From Galaxea fascicularis (taxonomy: Eukaryota > Cnidaria > Anthozoa > Scleractinia > Euphylliidae): a stretch of 64,000 nt of DNA. The stretch lies in NCBI GenBank assembly GCA_948470475.1, contig OX419335.1:19288479-19352478 (forward strand), given 5' to 3'. This document shows, piece by piece, positions 1-12,300 of this stretch (its first letter is position 1; each line of letters begins with the position of its first letter). The position numbers and the translations under genes were made by a program. The notes under the pieces were generated by a model that was not told the DNA's origin, searched no databases, and was given only the letters and a program-made list of their open reading frames with translations.

Positions 1-93
1 TGACAACATGCCATGTACATGAAAGACGAGAATCGAACAAAACATCTACTTCCCCCCAAAATCTTACTCTCCCTGGTCCCTTGTATCATCAAC

Positions 94-203
94 GGGTGTC
101 GGCGAAACGCCGACTCGGGGCCGGGGTGTTGCGTTTGTTTTTGTTTTTTATAAAACGCATGCGCGCAACAACCCGGCCCCGAGTCGGCATTTTACCGACA
201 CCC
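94..203. mobile_element. 110-bp foldback MITE with 9-bp target duplication
   Basis: It begins gggtgtcgg and ends ccgacaccc. The two halves pair through the shared core gccgactcggggccgg, so nearly the whole element is a hairpin. It is flanked by the direct repeat atcatcaac at 85-93 and 204-212. The opposite arm of the outer element (about 2120-2130) has this target only once and lacks the insert, an internal empty-site control. A 9-bp duplication suits Mutator-like elements (family knowledge). Confidence 0.8.
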
Positions 204-545
204 ATCATCAACCATTAAGCTTAACACAAAACTTCCACCGCACTGTCCTCCTATGTTGGGAGGGCTGAGATATAAGTTTGATTTTGTTTCCTCTCTTTTG
301 TGAAACTCATCGACTATTTGATTATAATTTAAGCAACAACTGATGGTTTGTGATTTTTAATTGTTTTAAAATCATGTTTAAAAATGTCACATTACCAGTG
401 ATTACATATGGTGCGAAATCTGGAATATGTCTGGAAAATTTCATTTAGAATCTCAGCAGGAGCAAAACGTGATCATGAGTCACCACTGCATACGTGTCAC
501 CATCAATCAATCAAGTCAGTCTTTTGACTACGAGTTTGTTATTTT

Positions 546-2016
546 CAGGCCATCTGATATTACGCGATGGTGCGATTTCGCACAATTGACCTCAAATCGC
601 ATCCGATCGCACAATTCATAAAAAATCGCACAATTCTTAAAAAATAAACCATAAATAAATGCCTTTTCTGGAAAAATTCCTCGTCTGTCCTTAGTTTCAA
701 GACGATTTACTTTCGAAAAAGCCCAAGAAACGCTCTGAAACCATCGAATTTCAAAAACAATCGAAGTTCCCGGCGTTATTTTCGTTTTTTGGAGGTCCGG
801 GGCCTGGTGCTAATTTTTTCATTTTTAAAGGATTTCCTATTGATGCAACGTAAACAATTCTTTTCTTTGAGTTAGCTTATCAGAATTGCTGTTGTAAATC
901 CATGACATATGATCCTTCTATACTCACGTGGTAATCGGAAACGAGCAAAATTTTTATCAGGGGAACGTCGTTCCACAACGAAATGTAAGCTTCTTTCAGT
1001 TCTTTCGCGTACATCGGCGGCGTCCTCATGGACAAATTTACAGTGAAAACGCCCGCTGTTCCTTCGTATTGAACTACTGGGAAAACCAAATCGCACCTTC
1101 CTCCAAATTTTACTGCCAAAGACCGAGCAGGAAAATACGCCACCGGTACGTTCCACGTGGATGATGGACTGATGTTTTGTTCATCGTGTAACTTCGTAAT
1201 CGATCATCTAAATACAAAATTGATCATTTTGTTGATCTTTACAAATGAGACTCTGGATCTAGTTATTTTCCCTCTTGACACTGGATTGTGATTTTTGATT
1301 TATCAGCTATTTGTGAACTGAAGATAATGCAATGACGAGCAGGCCGGGATGCAATAGGTCCCCACCAGGGTGGCCTGGGTTCAAATTGAGGATACTAGAG
1401 TTAAGAGAATGTAACATTTTGAGTATTCAAGTTAGTTTTGGAATAAATGGGTGGCATGTCACTGGGTTGATGCAAATATGCATATACCCATGCCACTGCA
1501 AATTCCCAGTTCTTCCCTTTTTTTAAATTAACAATTCTTTACATTGGGTAAAAATGTAATCACTGGCCACTTCTCTGTTTGCAAAATATTTATACTGAGA
1601 CGAAGATATCCCAGTGAATAGCCACTTTATAGCTGTTGAATGGGAGAACCTGCAATGGAAAAGCTTTGGTGATGTAAACAGCAAATACTGCAATAGAAAT
1701 AAGAAAATGTACCAACTTTGAGCCAAGGTGGTGCATCATACCTAAGTTTGGTATATAATTATGTGTCATAGTTATATTTTTATCCCAATTCACTCATACT
1801 TGCTTTTTTTGTTCCCTTATGAAAAAAAATCGCTGTTAGAGCAGCACAAAAGTGGTTTTCTTTCTCAGAATCCTAGTAAAACAAGCTTAAAATAGTTGAG
1901 GAAAAAATCGCACAATCTGCATAATTTACCGCATAATAGTCCTTTCTTATCGCACAATCTACGCTGAAAATATCGCACAATTTCTGATTTTTCATCGCAC
2001 CCTATCAGATGGCCTG
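546..2016. mobile_element. 1.47-kb TIR element with tcgcacaat subterminal repeats
   Basis: The left end begins caggccatctgata and the right end is its inverse, tatcagatggcctg. Both flanks carry tatttt (540-545 and 2017-2022), read as a 6-bp target duplication. Several copies of tcgcacaat or its close variants lie just inside both ends (about 565-640 and 1905-1985), as is common for transposase-binding subterminal repeats. The middle carries an exon-like frame on the minus strand rather than a recognisable transposase. Confidence 0.65.
928..1160 (-). other. Exon-like open frame inside the TIR element
   Basis: Minus-strand frame of about 75 codons ending at a textbook donor (CAC followed by GTGAGT, intron starting at 927). 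It contains FGGRCDLVFPVV, TVNLSMRTPPMYAKEL and NDVPLIKILLVSDYH. The composition looks like real protein. It is not SERINC, whose exon 9 ends upstream at 2444. The second half vaguely recalls the C-terminal domain of N-acetyl-gamma-glutamyl-phosphate reductases, but I cannot support that assignment. It may be a captured host exon or a transposase exon of an unfamiliar family. Confidence 0.35.
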
Positions 2017-2228
2017 TATTTTATTTTATTATTTTTTGTGACTTGATAGTTCATTTTGTAAAGTTCTTAAGTCTTTTAAAATATACTTAGCATGATCTCG
2101 TATTTCATTTCGTGACTTAAGCCAATGGTTGATGATACAAGGCACAAGGGAGAGTAAGATTTGGGGGGGTGGGAGTGGATGTTTTGTTCGATTCTCGTAT
2201 TTCATGTACATGACATGTTGTTGTCTCG

Positions 2229-2400
2229 CCTTATTTCAGACATTTATACCTTGTTTTAGATGGTTTTAGATTGTTTGCGAGTGGTTGTAGATGTTTTTGA
2301 GGTGGTTGTAATTGGTTGTACACTGTAGGTGGTTGTTGAATTTTTTGAGGTGGTTGTAGATGGTTTTAGGTTGTTTTAGGTCGTTCCATGTTTTAGTCAC
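2229..2400. repeat. Degenerate gtggttgtagatg tandem repeat
   Basis: About 170 bp made of imperfect units of the type ggttgtagatggttttag, with periods near 10-20 bp. It lies between the outer TIR element and SERINC exon 9. Nothing suggests coding. Confidence 0.6.
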
Positions 2401-2443
2401 TACGTTTACCTTTCAGTGTTTAACCTACACACCATTTCCCTAC

Positions 2444-3270
2444 CTTCATCGAGTGGTTTATTGGCAAGAGCAGACAGGGTCAGGTAGCTTGCAAAAAGAG
2501 AGATAATGGAAGCCTGCAGGAGACCTGACTTGGGTTGTGCTACAATAAAAAATGGCAAACTAAAAAAATGTTAAATAATTAAACTAGCCTATGGTTCAGG
2601 CCACAAAGCCAAAAAATTGAGCTCTTTGAAAGTTACACTACAGTCTACAATACAATCATACATTGCCACAACAAAATGAAAACAAAGATCACCTTCTTGA
2701 ATTTTAGGGAGAATTGAAACAACAGAGATGACAAAACACATGATCAAGTTGAAGCTGATGAGAAACTTGTTAAGATGGCAACCACTTGACTAAAAGGAGA
2801 CCACAAACATAATTAGATCCTTTGGTGAAGATAACAGAAAAATCAATTTTAAAAGTACAGTACATGAACATGCATGTACTGAAGCCAACTCTCTGAAATT
2901 TCTCTGATACCATTTCAAAATAATGACTACACATAAACTATCTGCAACATGTTTGTATACTACCTAAAGATGTTATGGTGAAGGTACATAAATACATACA
3001 GCCTCTAAAAAGTGCTGTCTTGATCTACAGAAGTACATGTACCACTGAAATTTGGTGTAAAAATCAAGGTATTTTTAAATAAATTTGTAGATCAGCCAGG
3101 AGTCTGTCAAAATAAAACTTTTTGATGCAAAAACATGGTTGGAGATAGATGAGTGCCGATATACTGTAGGTCTGATGATCGATCTGAAAAGGGGATATCA
3201 GGAGGTTGAGAGATCAGCAAATATAATAAGCCATTTTACAGTATGTGTTCAGTGACCTGGCCTTTGGGTA

Positions 3271-3302
<32 letters not shown>

Positions 3303-6300
3303 CAGACTGAACTGCTTTGCTCATGTTAGTCATGTTGTTGTCATGCTAACTAGTCTGAATTTACATGAGAAAGACAGAGAAGTTTGCATCAAAGCAAGGT
3401 CACCTCAAGCCTCGTGTTGGATCTAACACCTTACCGGTGTAATGTATTGGGCCGCTAAGTATGTTGGGATAGGTAAAACCGTGTGCTTTTGATAGCGGCG
3501 GCCATGTTACGTTTGCAATGAAATTGGTTGAGTTAAATCTGTTTGTTTGGATACTTTATTACTCTCGGGAACACTACATTGGCGACGAGGAGAAACGAAA
3601 AGCAATGGAAAAGAGCGTGTTACCGAAATTTGATTGTTTCTCTGATCCAGCGACGATTGGTCCCCGATGGAAGAGGTGGTTAACTTCATTCGAACTGTAC
3701 GCGGACGGGAAAGGGCTTATTATAAGCGAAGGAACCACAGCAGCAACTAAACAGCGGCGACGAGCAATGTTACTCCACCTGGCTGGGCCTGATGTGCAGG
3801 AGATATTCACCACCTTAACTGAAACCGGGGATGCTACAAATTACGCCAGTGCTGTTGAAGCTCTCAACGCCTATTTCGTGCCACAGGTAAATTCAGCATT
3901 CGCCCGCCAGACCTTTCATCGGATCACACAAAACCCAGGTGAGACAGTTCAGCAGTTTGTTACTCGCTTAAGGCAAGCAGCTAAAGATTGTGATTTTGGC
4001 ACTGATACCGACAACCAGATAAGAGACGCAGTTTTGAATAAGTGCACTTCCATTTACATCAAACGAAAATTGCTTGAAGAAGGCCAAGGACTGAACTTAA
4101 CACGCACCCTAGAGGTTGCCTCAAAATGCGAAAAGATAGAAACCCAACTGGCTGCCCTTTCAGAAAAGGGGGAAGAATCAGAACATATCAGTAGAATCAA
4201 TGAGAGAAGTAACAATCCGAGTACTAGCATGCAAGGCCGATTCCAAGGGAGAGATAAGACATGTTATAGATGTGGTTTATTGGGACATTTCGGTCGTGAT
4301 CCCCAGTGCCCAGCAAAGGGCAAAACATGCAGGAAATGTCGCGGGAAAGATCATTTTGAAAAAGTTTGCAAGACAAAGTCATATGCTCGCCAGGTTGGGG
4401 GGGGACCCGATGACAATGACCCTGGGCCCCAGCAGGACTATGCATTTAGTATTACAGAAGGAGGACACTCAGAAATGGTCACCGTACAAGTAGGAGGAGT
4501 AAACCTTAGGATGTTAATAGACTCTGGGGCGAGCAGCAACATTATTGATGAGGAGACGTGGGAACGGCTTAAGGTGAAGGGAGTGAAATGTGAATCACAA
4601 GTGGCTACCCCAGACAAGAAGCTATACCCATATGCATCTAGTCAGCCACTGCCAGTTAAGGGTAGTTTTAAGTGCACAGTGAGTGTTTGTGATCGATCCA
4701 CCAAAGCTGAAGTCTTGGTGATTAAAGGTAGAGGGATGTCATTGCTTGGAAAGATCACAGCCACAGAACTGGGGGTGTTAAAAGTTGGCATTAACATTGC
4801 TATGGTAACAAGTAAAGCTGACAGTTTAAAACAGCAGTACCCAGAGGTATTTGAGGGTGTCGGAAAACTGAAGAACAAACAGATATCCCTGGATATAAAC
4901 CCCACTGTAAGACCTATTGCACAGCCTTATAGAAGGGTGCCATTTAATTTGAGAGGAAAGATCCGAGATAAGACCACAGAACTGTTGGACATGGGAATAA
5001 TTGAACCAGTGGAAGGTCCAGCCCCCTGGGTCAACCCTGTGGTGATTGTCCCAAAGGACAACGGGGACATCCGCCTATGTGTGGACATGAGACAGGCAAA
5101 CCAAGCCATTATGCGAAGACGATATCCAATTCCCACAGTTGATGAGGTGTTGCATACAATGAATGGCTCTAAGGTCTTCAGTAAATTAGACCTTAAATGG
5201 GGGTACCACCAGTTGGAGTTGAGCCCAGAATCCAGGGAAATCACAACCTTTGCTACACCTGATGGTTTGTTTCGATACAAGCGCTTACTCTTTGGGGTCT
5301 GTTCTGCCAGTGAACAATATCAGCATGAAATCGCTTCAGCCTTGGCAGGTATTGAAGGTGTCGAAAACATTTCGGATGACATTGTGGTGCATGGTCCTGA
5401 CACAGAAACACACAACAGGCGACTCCACCAAACTATAGAACGTCTGCAAGAGTGTGGTCTCACTTTAAATGCTGAGAAATGTTTGTTCAATACGGACAGG
5501 CTGGTGTTCATGGGTATGCTGCTTTCAGAGAAAGGCATTGGTCCTACAGCAGATCGTGTTAAAGCAGTATTAGAGGTGGAAGAACCAAAGAGTGCGTCAG
5601 ATGTACGTAGCTTTCTGGGTTTAGCCAATTACAGCAGCCGGTTCATACCTCACTTTGCCACTTTATCTGAACCACTGCGAAGACTGACAAGGAAAGAGAC
5701 ACCCTTTGAATTTGGACCAGAGCAGAAGAAGTCCTTTGAATGTCTCAAACAGAAGATGGCAGAAGCTTGTACTTTAGCATATTTCGATAAGAATGCGCCC
5801 ACCAAGATAATCACGGACGCCAGTCCAGTTGGGCTGGGCGCTGTTCTCGTACAGAAGCAGGACAGTACATGGACACCGGTATGTTATGCAAGTCGTAGTT
5901 TGACTGGATGTGAGCAGAGATACTCCCAGACAGAGAAGGAGGCGCTCGGTGTGGTGTGGGCATGCGAGAGATTCCATATCTATGTGTATGGGATGCAGTT
6001 TGTTGTAGAGACCGACCACAAGCCCTTAGAGGTCATATATGGTCCACGGTCAAGACCATGTGCACGGATAGAACGATGGGTTCTCAGATTACAGCCATAT
6101 GATTTCAGTGTGATACACAGGCCTGGGCGCGAGAACATTGCTGATCCATTGTCGCGTCTACTCCATACGAGGGTCGAACCTGACAACCACCAGCGGTGCA
6201 CTGAGGAGTATGTTAGGTTTGTTGCTGCAAGTGCAACACCAACAGCACTCACAACACGTGAGATAGAAGAGGCCTCTGCCGATGATGAAGAGCAGAAAGA

Positions 6301-9300
6301 AGTGAGGAAAGCTATTGCAACGGGGCAGTTTGAAAAGTGTAGACAATATATGGCAGTGGCGGGGGAGTTGTGTGTCATTGGTCAGCTTGTGCTTAGAGGT
6401 ACACGCATTATTATTCCTAGTAAGTTGCAGCCAAGGACCTTAGCACTTGCTCATGAAGGCCACTTGGGCGTGGTTGGCACCAAACAGAACCTCAGAACCA
6501 AGGTGTGGTGGCCCGGGATGGATAAAGCAGCGGAGAGACATTGCCGAGCATGCCATGGGTGTCAGCTGGTGGCACAACCAGATCCTCCTGAACCTATTCG
6601 ATCCACCTCATTACCCAATGGACCCTGGCAAGACTTAGCAGTAGATTTAATGGGACCGCTACCATCCGGACATTCACTATTGGTCATTGTTGATTACTAC
6701 AGCCGATTTTATGAAGTCGAGGTTATGCAGTCCACTACCGCTGAAAAGATCATAGACCGTCTGGCTGACACCTTCTGCAGACATGGGCTGCCAAATACCA
6801 TCAAGTCCGATAATGGTCCACAATTCAAGTCGAATGAATTTAGAGAATATTGTGAACAGCATAATATTATACATCAGAAAGTTACTGCCAAGTGGGCCCA
6901 AGCCAACGGAGAGGTCGAAAGACAGAATCGGTCACTGTTGAAACGACTACAAATTGCTCAGGCGGAGAACAAACCATGGAGAGCAGAATTAAGGAGGTAT
7001 CTCTCTGCCTACAGAAGCATTCCCCATAATACAACTGGAAGGAGTCCCGCTGAGCTACTTTTTAACCGAAAAGTCAAGGGGAAGATCCCTGATTTAAGCA
7101 TCGTCCATGCCTATGACCATGAACTACACGATCGCGATGCTGAGCAGAAAGCTAAGAGTAAAGCTTACGCAGACATACACCGCAGGGCTAGCCCCTCCAG
7201 CATTGAACTGGGTGATGAAGTGCTTGTCCAACAAGACAAGACTAACAAACTCAGCACAGCATTTAACCCAAATCCCTGTAAGGTTGTCAGCAAGACTGGA
7301 AACAGCCTCGTAGTAGAGAGTCCAACAGGGAACCAGTACTCCAGAAACACAAGTCATGTGAAGCAATACATTAGAGAGGGAGATCCCACACTCCAACAAG
7401 GGTCAGACTCTGTGTCAACACCCCCCACACCCCAGCAGGAACTAGACCCTGTGCCATCACCTTACCAACCAACCGTACCAGAATCGACTGCCGGGCTGCT
7501 GGATAGAGGGGAGTGCCCCGATCTGCAGGAGAATGGTGGAGCGGCACCAGAACCATCAAGGAATCTGAGACCCCAGAGGACAAGGAGATTGCCAGAGAGA
7601 TTAAGAGATTACGTTGTCAATTTTCTTTGGGGAACGTGAACACTGATTCTCTCTTTTCAGAACTATATACAGTTTGAACATTTAAGTTTTAGAAGAAGAG
7701 ACTTCGTCGTTAGTATAGTTGACTTTATTGTTCGTGGAGATTTCTTTATTCTTGTAAAAGAGCATTTTTCTGAGGATAGGGGAGATGTAATGTATTGGGC
7801 CGCTAAGTATGTTGGGATAGGTAAAACCATGTGCTTTTGATAGCGGCGGCCATGTTACGTTTGCAATGAAATTGGTTGAGTTAAATCTGTTTGTTTGGAT
7901 ACTTTATTACTCTCGGGAACACTACAACCGGGTATTTGCTTTTATTAGTGGCCTCAGTTAGTATTCCCCTGGGCCTGTTTTGCACAGGAATTTAGGTCCA
8001 CAATTTAAATTTTGTTAGCAACACTAGGCAAATGTCATTTTCTGTGCTTTATACGTTTGAAGTTTCAATGAGACGCACTTCTCGTAGTTGTCCGTTCTTT
8101 CAGTCACTGGCAGTCTGCCAGAAAATCGTACTAAGCTTCCTCTAAATGCGCCACAACTGTATTTTTGATCGGTTTTTTGGTTTGTTTTCCTTATAGTTTG
8201 TACATTTTGTAATTTATCTTTGTTTGTATGTTTGCAGTTAAAAATTAATCTTCTTTGCCTCATCAGTAGCTGTAGCACGACAAAGTGGAAAGTGTTTTTA
8301 TCAATTAATTGCATGAATTAGAAGTGTTCGCCTCCGGCGGTTACACCTCGCTTCTATTCACAGGCTATGTCACTCAACATAAAACTGTAAAATGGACTAG
8401 TAATTAATTTTTAAACTTTGTAACCGATCAAAATGTACTTTGTAACCAACCAATATGTCATCACTTTTTGACATGTCATCATAGTTATTAATATTATTAA
8501 GTATGTTTTGCTTGGTTGTTATAGTTTGTAACTGACAATGGTGTTCACAACATTGGGCAATTCCAGAAAATATCCATACCCAACCACGGACGGCTTCCGT
8601 GTTTTAACCCCCCCCCCCTGCCTTCTGAAATTCCAGAACGCGTTACCCCCCCATGCCCTCAGAATTCCATAATCGTGAACCCCTCCTACACTTCGGAATT
8701 TCCGGGGTTTTTTTGGAGGTACATTTTCGACTTGGCAACATTTATATGAACAAACGAACATGAGTTTATGCCTCCCCAAGGCTGTGATCTAGCGGTGCCA
8801 GGCGACAAGCTTTACTCTTCAGCGACAAGAAAAACCTACTGCGTGTGGCCAGGCTGTGCAACCTTTTTTTTAAGTCTAAATTTGGCTATAAAAAAACACC
8901 ACTTACGGTAATTTTCCTCCTCTTTGTTTTCTTGTGTTGTTTTGACGTTCACAATTAAGCAAAATAGCTCAAAAGACTGTTAAAATCTTTCGGTCGATTG
9001 CCATCCAGCGGTCCGAATGCTTAATTATCTGACAGGCGTTCCTTGGAAGCGAGGGACAAATATGAGTTTTTTGCCGTTTATCGGGCGGGAGACGGGAGTA
9101 TCAAGAAATTTGCAAGCAGTAAATAAGGTACATTTTCAGATTTTATTCACTTGACAAGAAATTCATCAAGGTAAATGTGAAACCCACATTTTACTGTCAC
9201 TTCTATAAGTTATGAGCGTAAATACGTGTCTGATCAATCGATGCTTGTCTTCTGCTTCGGCGATCATACGTTCGTGGTTTATTTACGAACACTACTGCAA

Positions 9301-12300
9301 AAGTTGACAACAATAGCGTTTTCAAGTAACTCACTCTACTCTTTCTACTCTAGAAATCCCACCTGTGAACCCCCCCCCCCCCCATGCCTTCGGATTTCCA
9401 ATCGTAAATACCCCCCATTCCTTCAGAATTGCAGTTCAAAGAACCCCCCTCCCCTTCAGAAATCCTAAAAGCTGTCCGTGGTATAGGTATGGATATTTTC
9501 TGGAATCGCCCATTGAAACATTAAAATTAAAATAACGTTGTGACGTTTTTAAAAATTCAGACTTTCCAGTTACAGTACTGTTATTTACTCAGTCTTTAAA
9601 GAGGCTTACTTTGTAAACATTTTTAAAGGGCTCATCTTTCACTTACCTCAGTAAAAAAGACGTAGGACAAAATAAACCCAGTCAGTGCCAAGGCATAAAA
9701 CACAAACATAAAGAAAAATAGTCCTGGAAAAAAGAACAATATTATTTTTGATAATTTAAATATTAGATATCATCATCATCATCATTACTATTATTGATCT
9801 GTACACTATACTGTACATCTATGTGAAAATACATGTAACCACAGCCCAAGGGCACTTCAAACAAGGTACGTATTGCACATGCATGAGGTAAGCTTCATTT
9901 TTTGGAAGACCATGAAAGTTGTCATGTCAAACATTTTAGGAAAACATTCAAATCTTAATTTTAAAAACCAATAAAAAAGCTACACTCACTATATAGCTTG
10001 GTACAAAACAGAAGTAATTATAACAATTTAGCCTGAAGATCCAAATTTTCCTCAAACTTGTTCTCCATCACCCCAAAATAGAACCTAGTACACACTGGGT
10101 GGAGGCTGGAGAATGGGTTAATAACCTGTGCTACAAAAGCTTCTGGTTGGTAATACCAAAATCAACATGCCATGTCAATGGCTGTTGGCTTAATGCTCCT
10201 ACAAGAATAATGGAAAATACTTAAATGGGTTGGGCTAATTGTCAAACCATCATTTCTAACCTGAATACCAACACCTGTTGCCCTCCTCAGCATTTGATGT
10301 CCTACAAGAGAACAGGTTCAGACCATGTTTTTCAAACTTTTTTCAAAGCATATCTGTAAGCCGTATAAAAAATTATGGCACATCACAACCTTCATTAAAT
10401 GCTGCAGGTAGTACATGCCACTGGGTCACATATTATCCAATAGCTGTACCACAGTAACTGGCAGTACCAGTAGACTCTTATGGTGGATGTCTGGCCAGTT
10501 GACCCTACATCTCTTCCATATAATTTGAAATTTCATGCATTCCTTAAACTAGTCATCTGTAGCTCCTGTTGTTATCACATTAACAGGGGACAGGCACCAT
10601 TAAAAAATTGGTTCTTCATCTGTTGATTTTGTACCAAACATTGTGGGCTGCACTGCGATAGCAACAACATGACCTCTTATTAAAAGTACAATGTAAACTG
10701 GGTGATGGGTAAAGCTCAATTGTCAAGGACCGTATACAGGGAAGATACAACTTAGCAGTGTTATATAATGTTGTGCACTTTTGTCATTGTATAATAATTT
10801 TTGTTTTTACAAGTTACAAAGTTGTAAATATTTGAATGATTAATTTTTACCAAATCTCATTCCAGGTATGGGCAAAGTCTATCATCAAAATCAGCTGGAT
10901 CAGAATGAACACAAATGCACCAATGAAGCCAATGTACAACCATGCTATCAAAATCAATCAATCAAACTTTATTTATGGAGGGTAACACGTAACAGTCACT
11001 GGCAACACTAATAAACTCGTAGCCCTCGTCAACTAAAGGATTAACCATACACAAAAATAATACATTCAAATGATATAGATTATCTACAATAATATAAACA
11101 AGAAGAAACTATGAATCTAAAAACAATAAATAGGAATAATATTAATACCACTAGAGGTCACGGGTTCAAGCCCCATTGAAGTCCTGAATTTTTTTCAGGC
11201 TTCTTTACGCAATTGTAAAAATTGCGATCACAACTGCGACGATCTTGCTTCATTTGAAAAAAGCACTTATTGAGGCTCCATTTCCGAGCAATAGCTGTTA
11301 TCATAGCAATGGTAACGCAAGGAAGTTCATTAAAACTCATTATCTCAAAATACAGTCAGACACTTCTTCAGGAAACTTTGAGAGTGTAACTCAAGTCACA
11401 AAATAAAGCTTGAAGAAATGCAGAAATGAACAAAATGAGCCTTCAAAACTTTAGTTGCAATTTATTTGAAAATGCTCCTATAAACTTTTGTTATGTAGTG
11501 TCTGACTGGAGTGAGATAATTGTCCTTTTTTAATTTCAGCAGGCTACAGGTATCATGATACAGTTGCTGCTTTGAAAATGATCACAAAAATAATAAACTT
11601 TGGTCTTATGTTGAAAAGATGTTGTAGTGTCAAGGAGACCAAAGCTTGTCTTCTATAAGAAATTTTGATTTGGTACACCCCAAAGCTGAAAAGATTGCTG
11701 CAAGCCTCAAAACAAAGCAAATTAGAGCAAGAGATTTTAGTTCTTGTGAACTTTCAATGATGTTGCATTTTAACAACTACAGCATAACTCCCTTATTGCC
11801 AAAGTTGCAAGTAGGCTCTACATTTCTTTACAATTAAAGAATGATATACTATTATCATTAAATTTTATAACTAAAACATAGATATCTCTAATTTACAAGT
11901 ACAAAAAGAAATAGAGTGTTGGATTGCCTCAAATTTTTAGGGAAAAGGGAAGCAAACTTGAATATTGAATTACCTTGACCAAATGGACCTCGAGGAATGA
12001 AAAAAGCTGCAACCCACAGTGCCACCAGAAGAAGAAACTTCAGTCCCCAAAACCTTTTTAGTAAGAGTAATAATAGTAGTACACAACACACATAAACACC
12101 ACTGAATATACACATAACAATAGCCTCTCAACCTACAGTACCTGCAATATTTTAATACAGTTGAACAAGTATAATTTTATAACAGTCAGACTGTATTAAG
12201 AGGCCACCCTCTATTAAGAGGCCAGTTTTCGAAGTCCTGATTTTTCACTCATACAAATGCTGTCTCTGCCACCTGTATTAGGCAACCACCTCTTTTAAGC

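Larger units (their letters stand above)
1..2222. mobile_element. Outer inverted-repeat element, left edge possibly cut by the window
   Basis: Bases 1-93 reappear inverted at about 2128-2220, including the shared string catgtacatgaaa and the stretch reading cttactctccc. The similarity continues past the small insertion at 94-203. This gives terminal inverted repeats of roughly 100 bp around a 2.2 kb body. The left end may start outside the window. No transposase frame is seen, so it is probably a non-autonomous DNA element lying in or beyond SERINC intron 9. It contains a second TIR element (546-2016). Confidence 0.6.
3438..7926 (+). mobile_element. Complete Ty3/Gypsy LTR retrotransposon
   Basis: Two 141-bp LTRs (3438-3578 and 7786-7926) differ at one base, the G/A in aaaacc(g/a)tg. 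The 5-bp duplication accgg lies at 3433-3437 and 7927-7931. A primer site follows the 5' LTR, and a purine tract precedes the 3' LTR. One uninterrupted gag-pol frame fills the interior. The near-identical LTRs and intact frame indicate a very recent insertion. It sits in SERINC intron 7 in antisense orientation. Confidence 0.96.

Noticed and set aside
1332..1420. tRNA-like B-box (ggttcaaatt)
   Set aside because: No matching A box or acceptor pairing.
2229..2400. Possible CRISPR-like or satellite array
   Set aside because: Units are irregular with no spacers, in an animal genome; simple degenerate tandem repeat.
3518..3604. Gag start at the LTR-internal ATG
   Set aside because: It lies upstream of the primer site inside the LTR. 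The next Met at 3605 is the sensible start.
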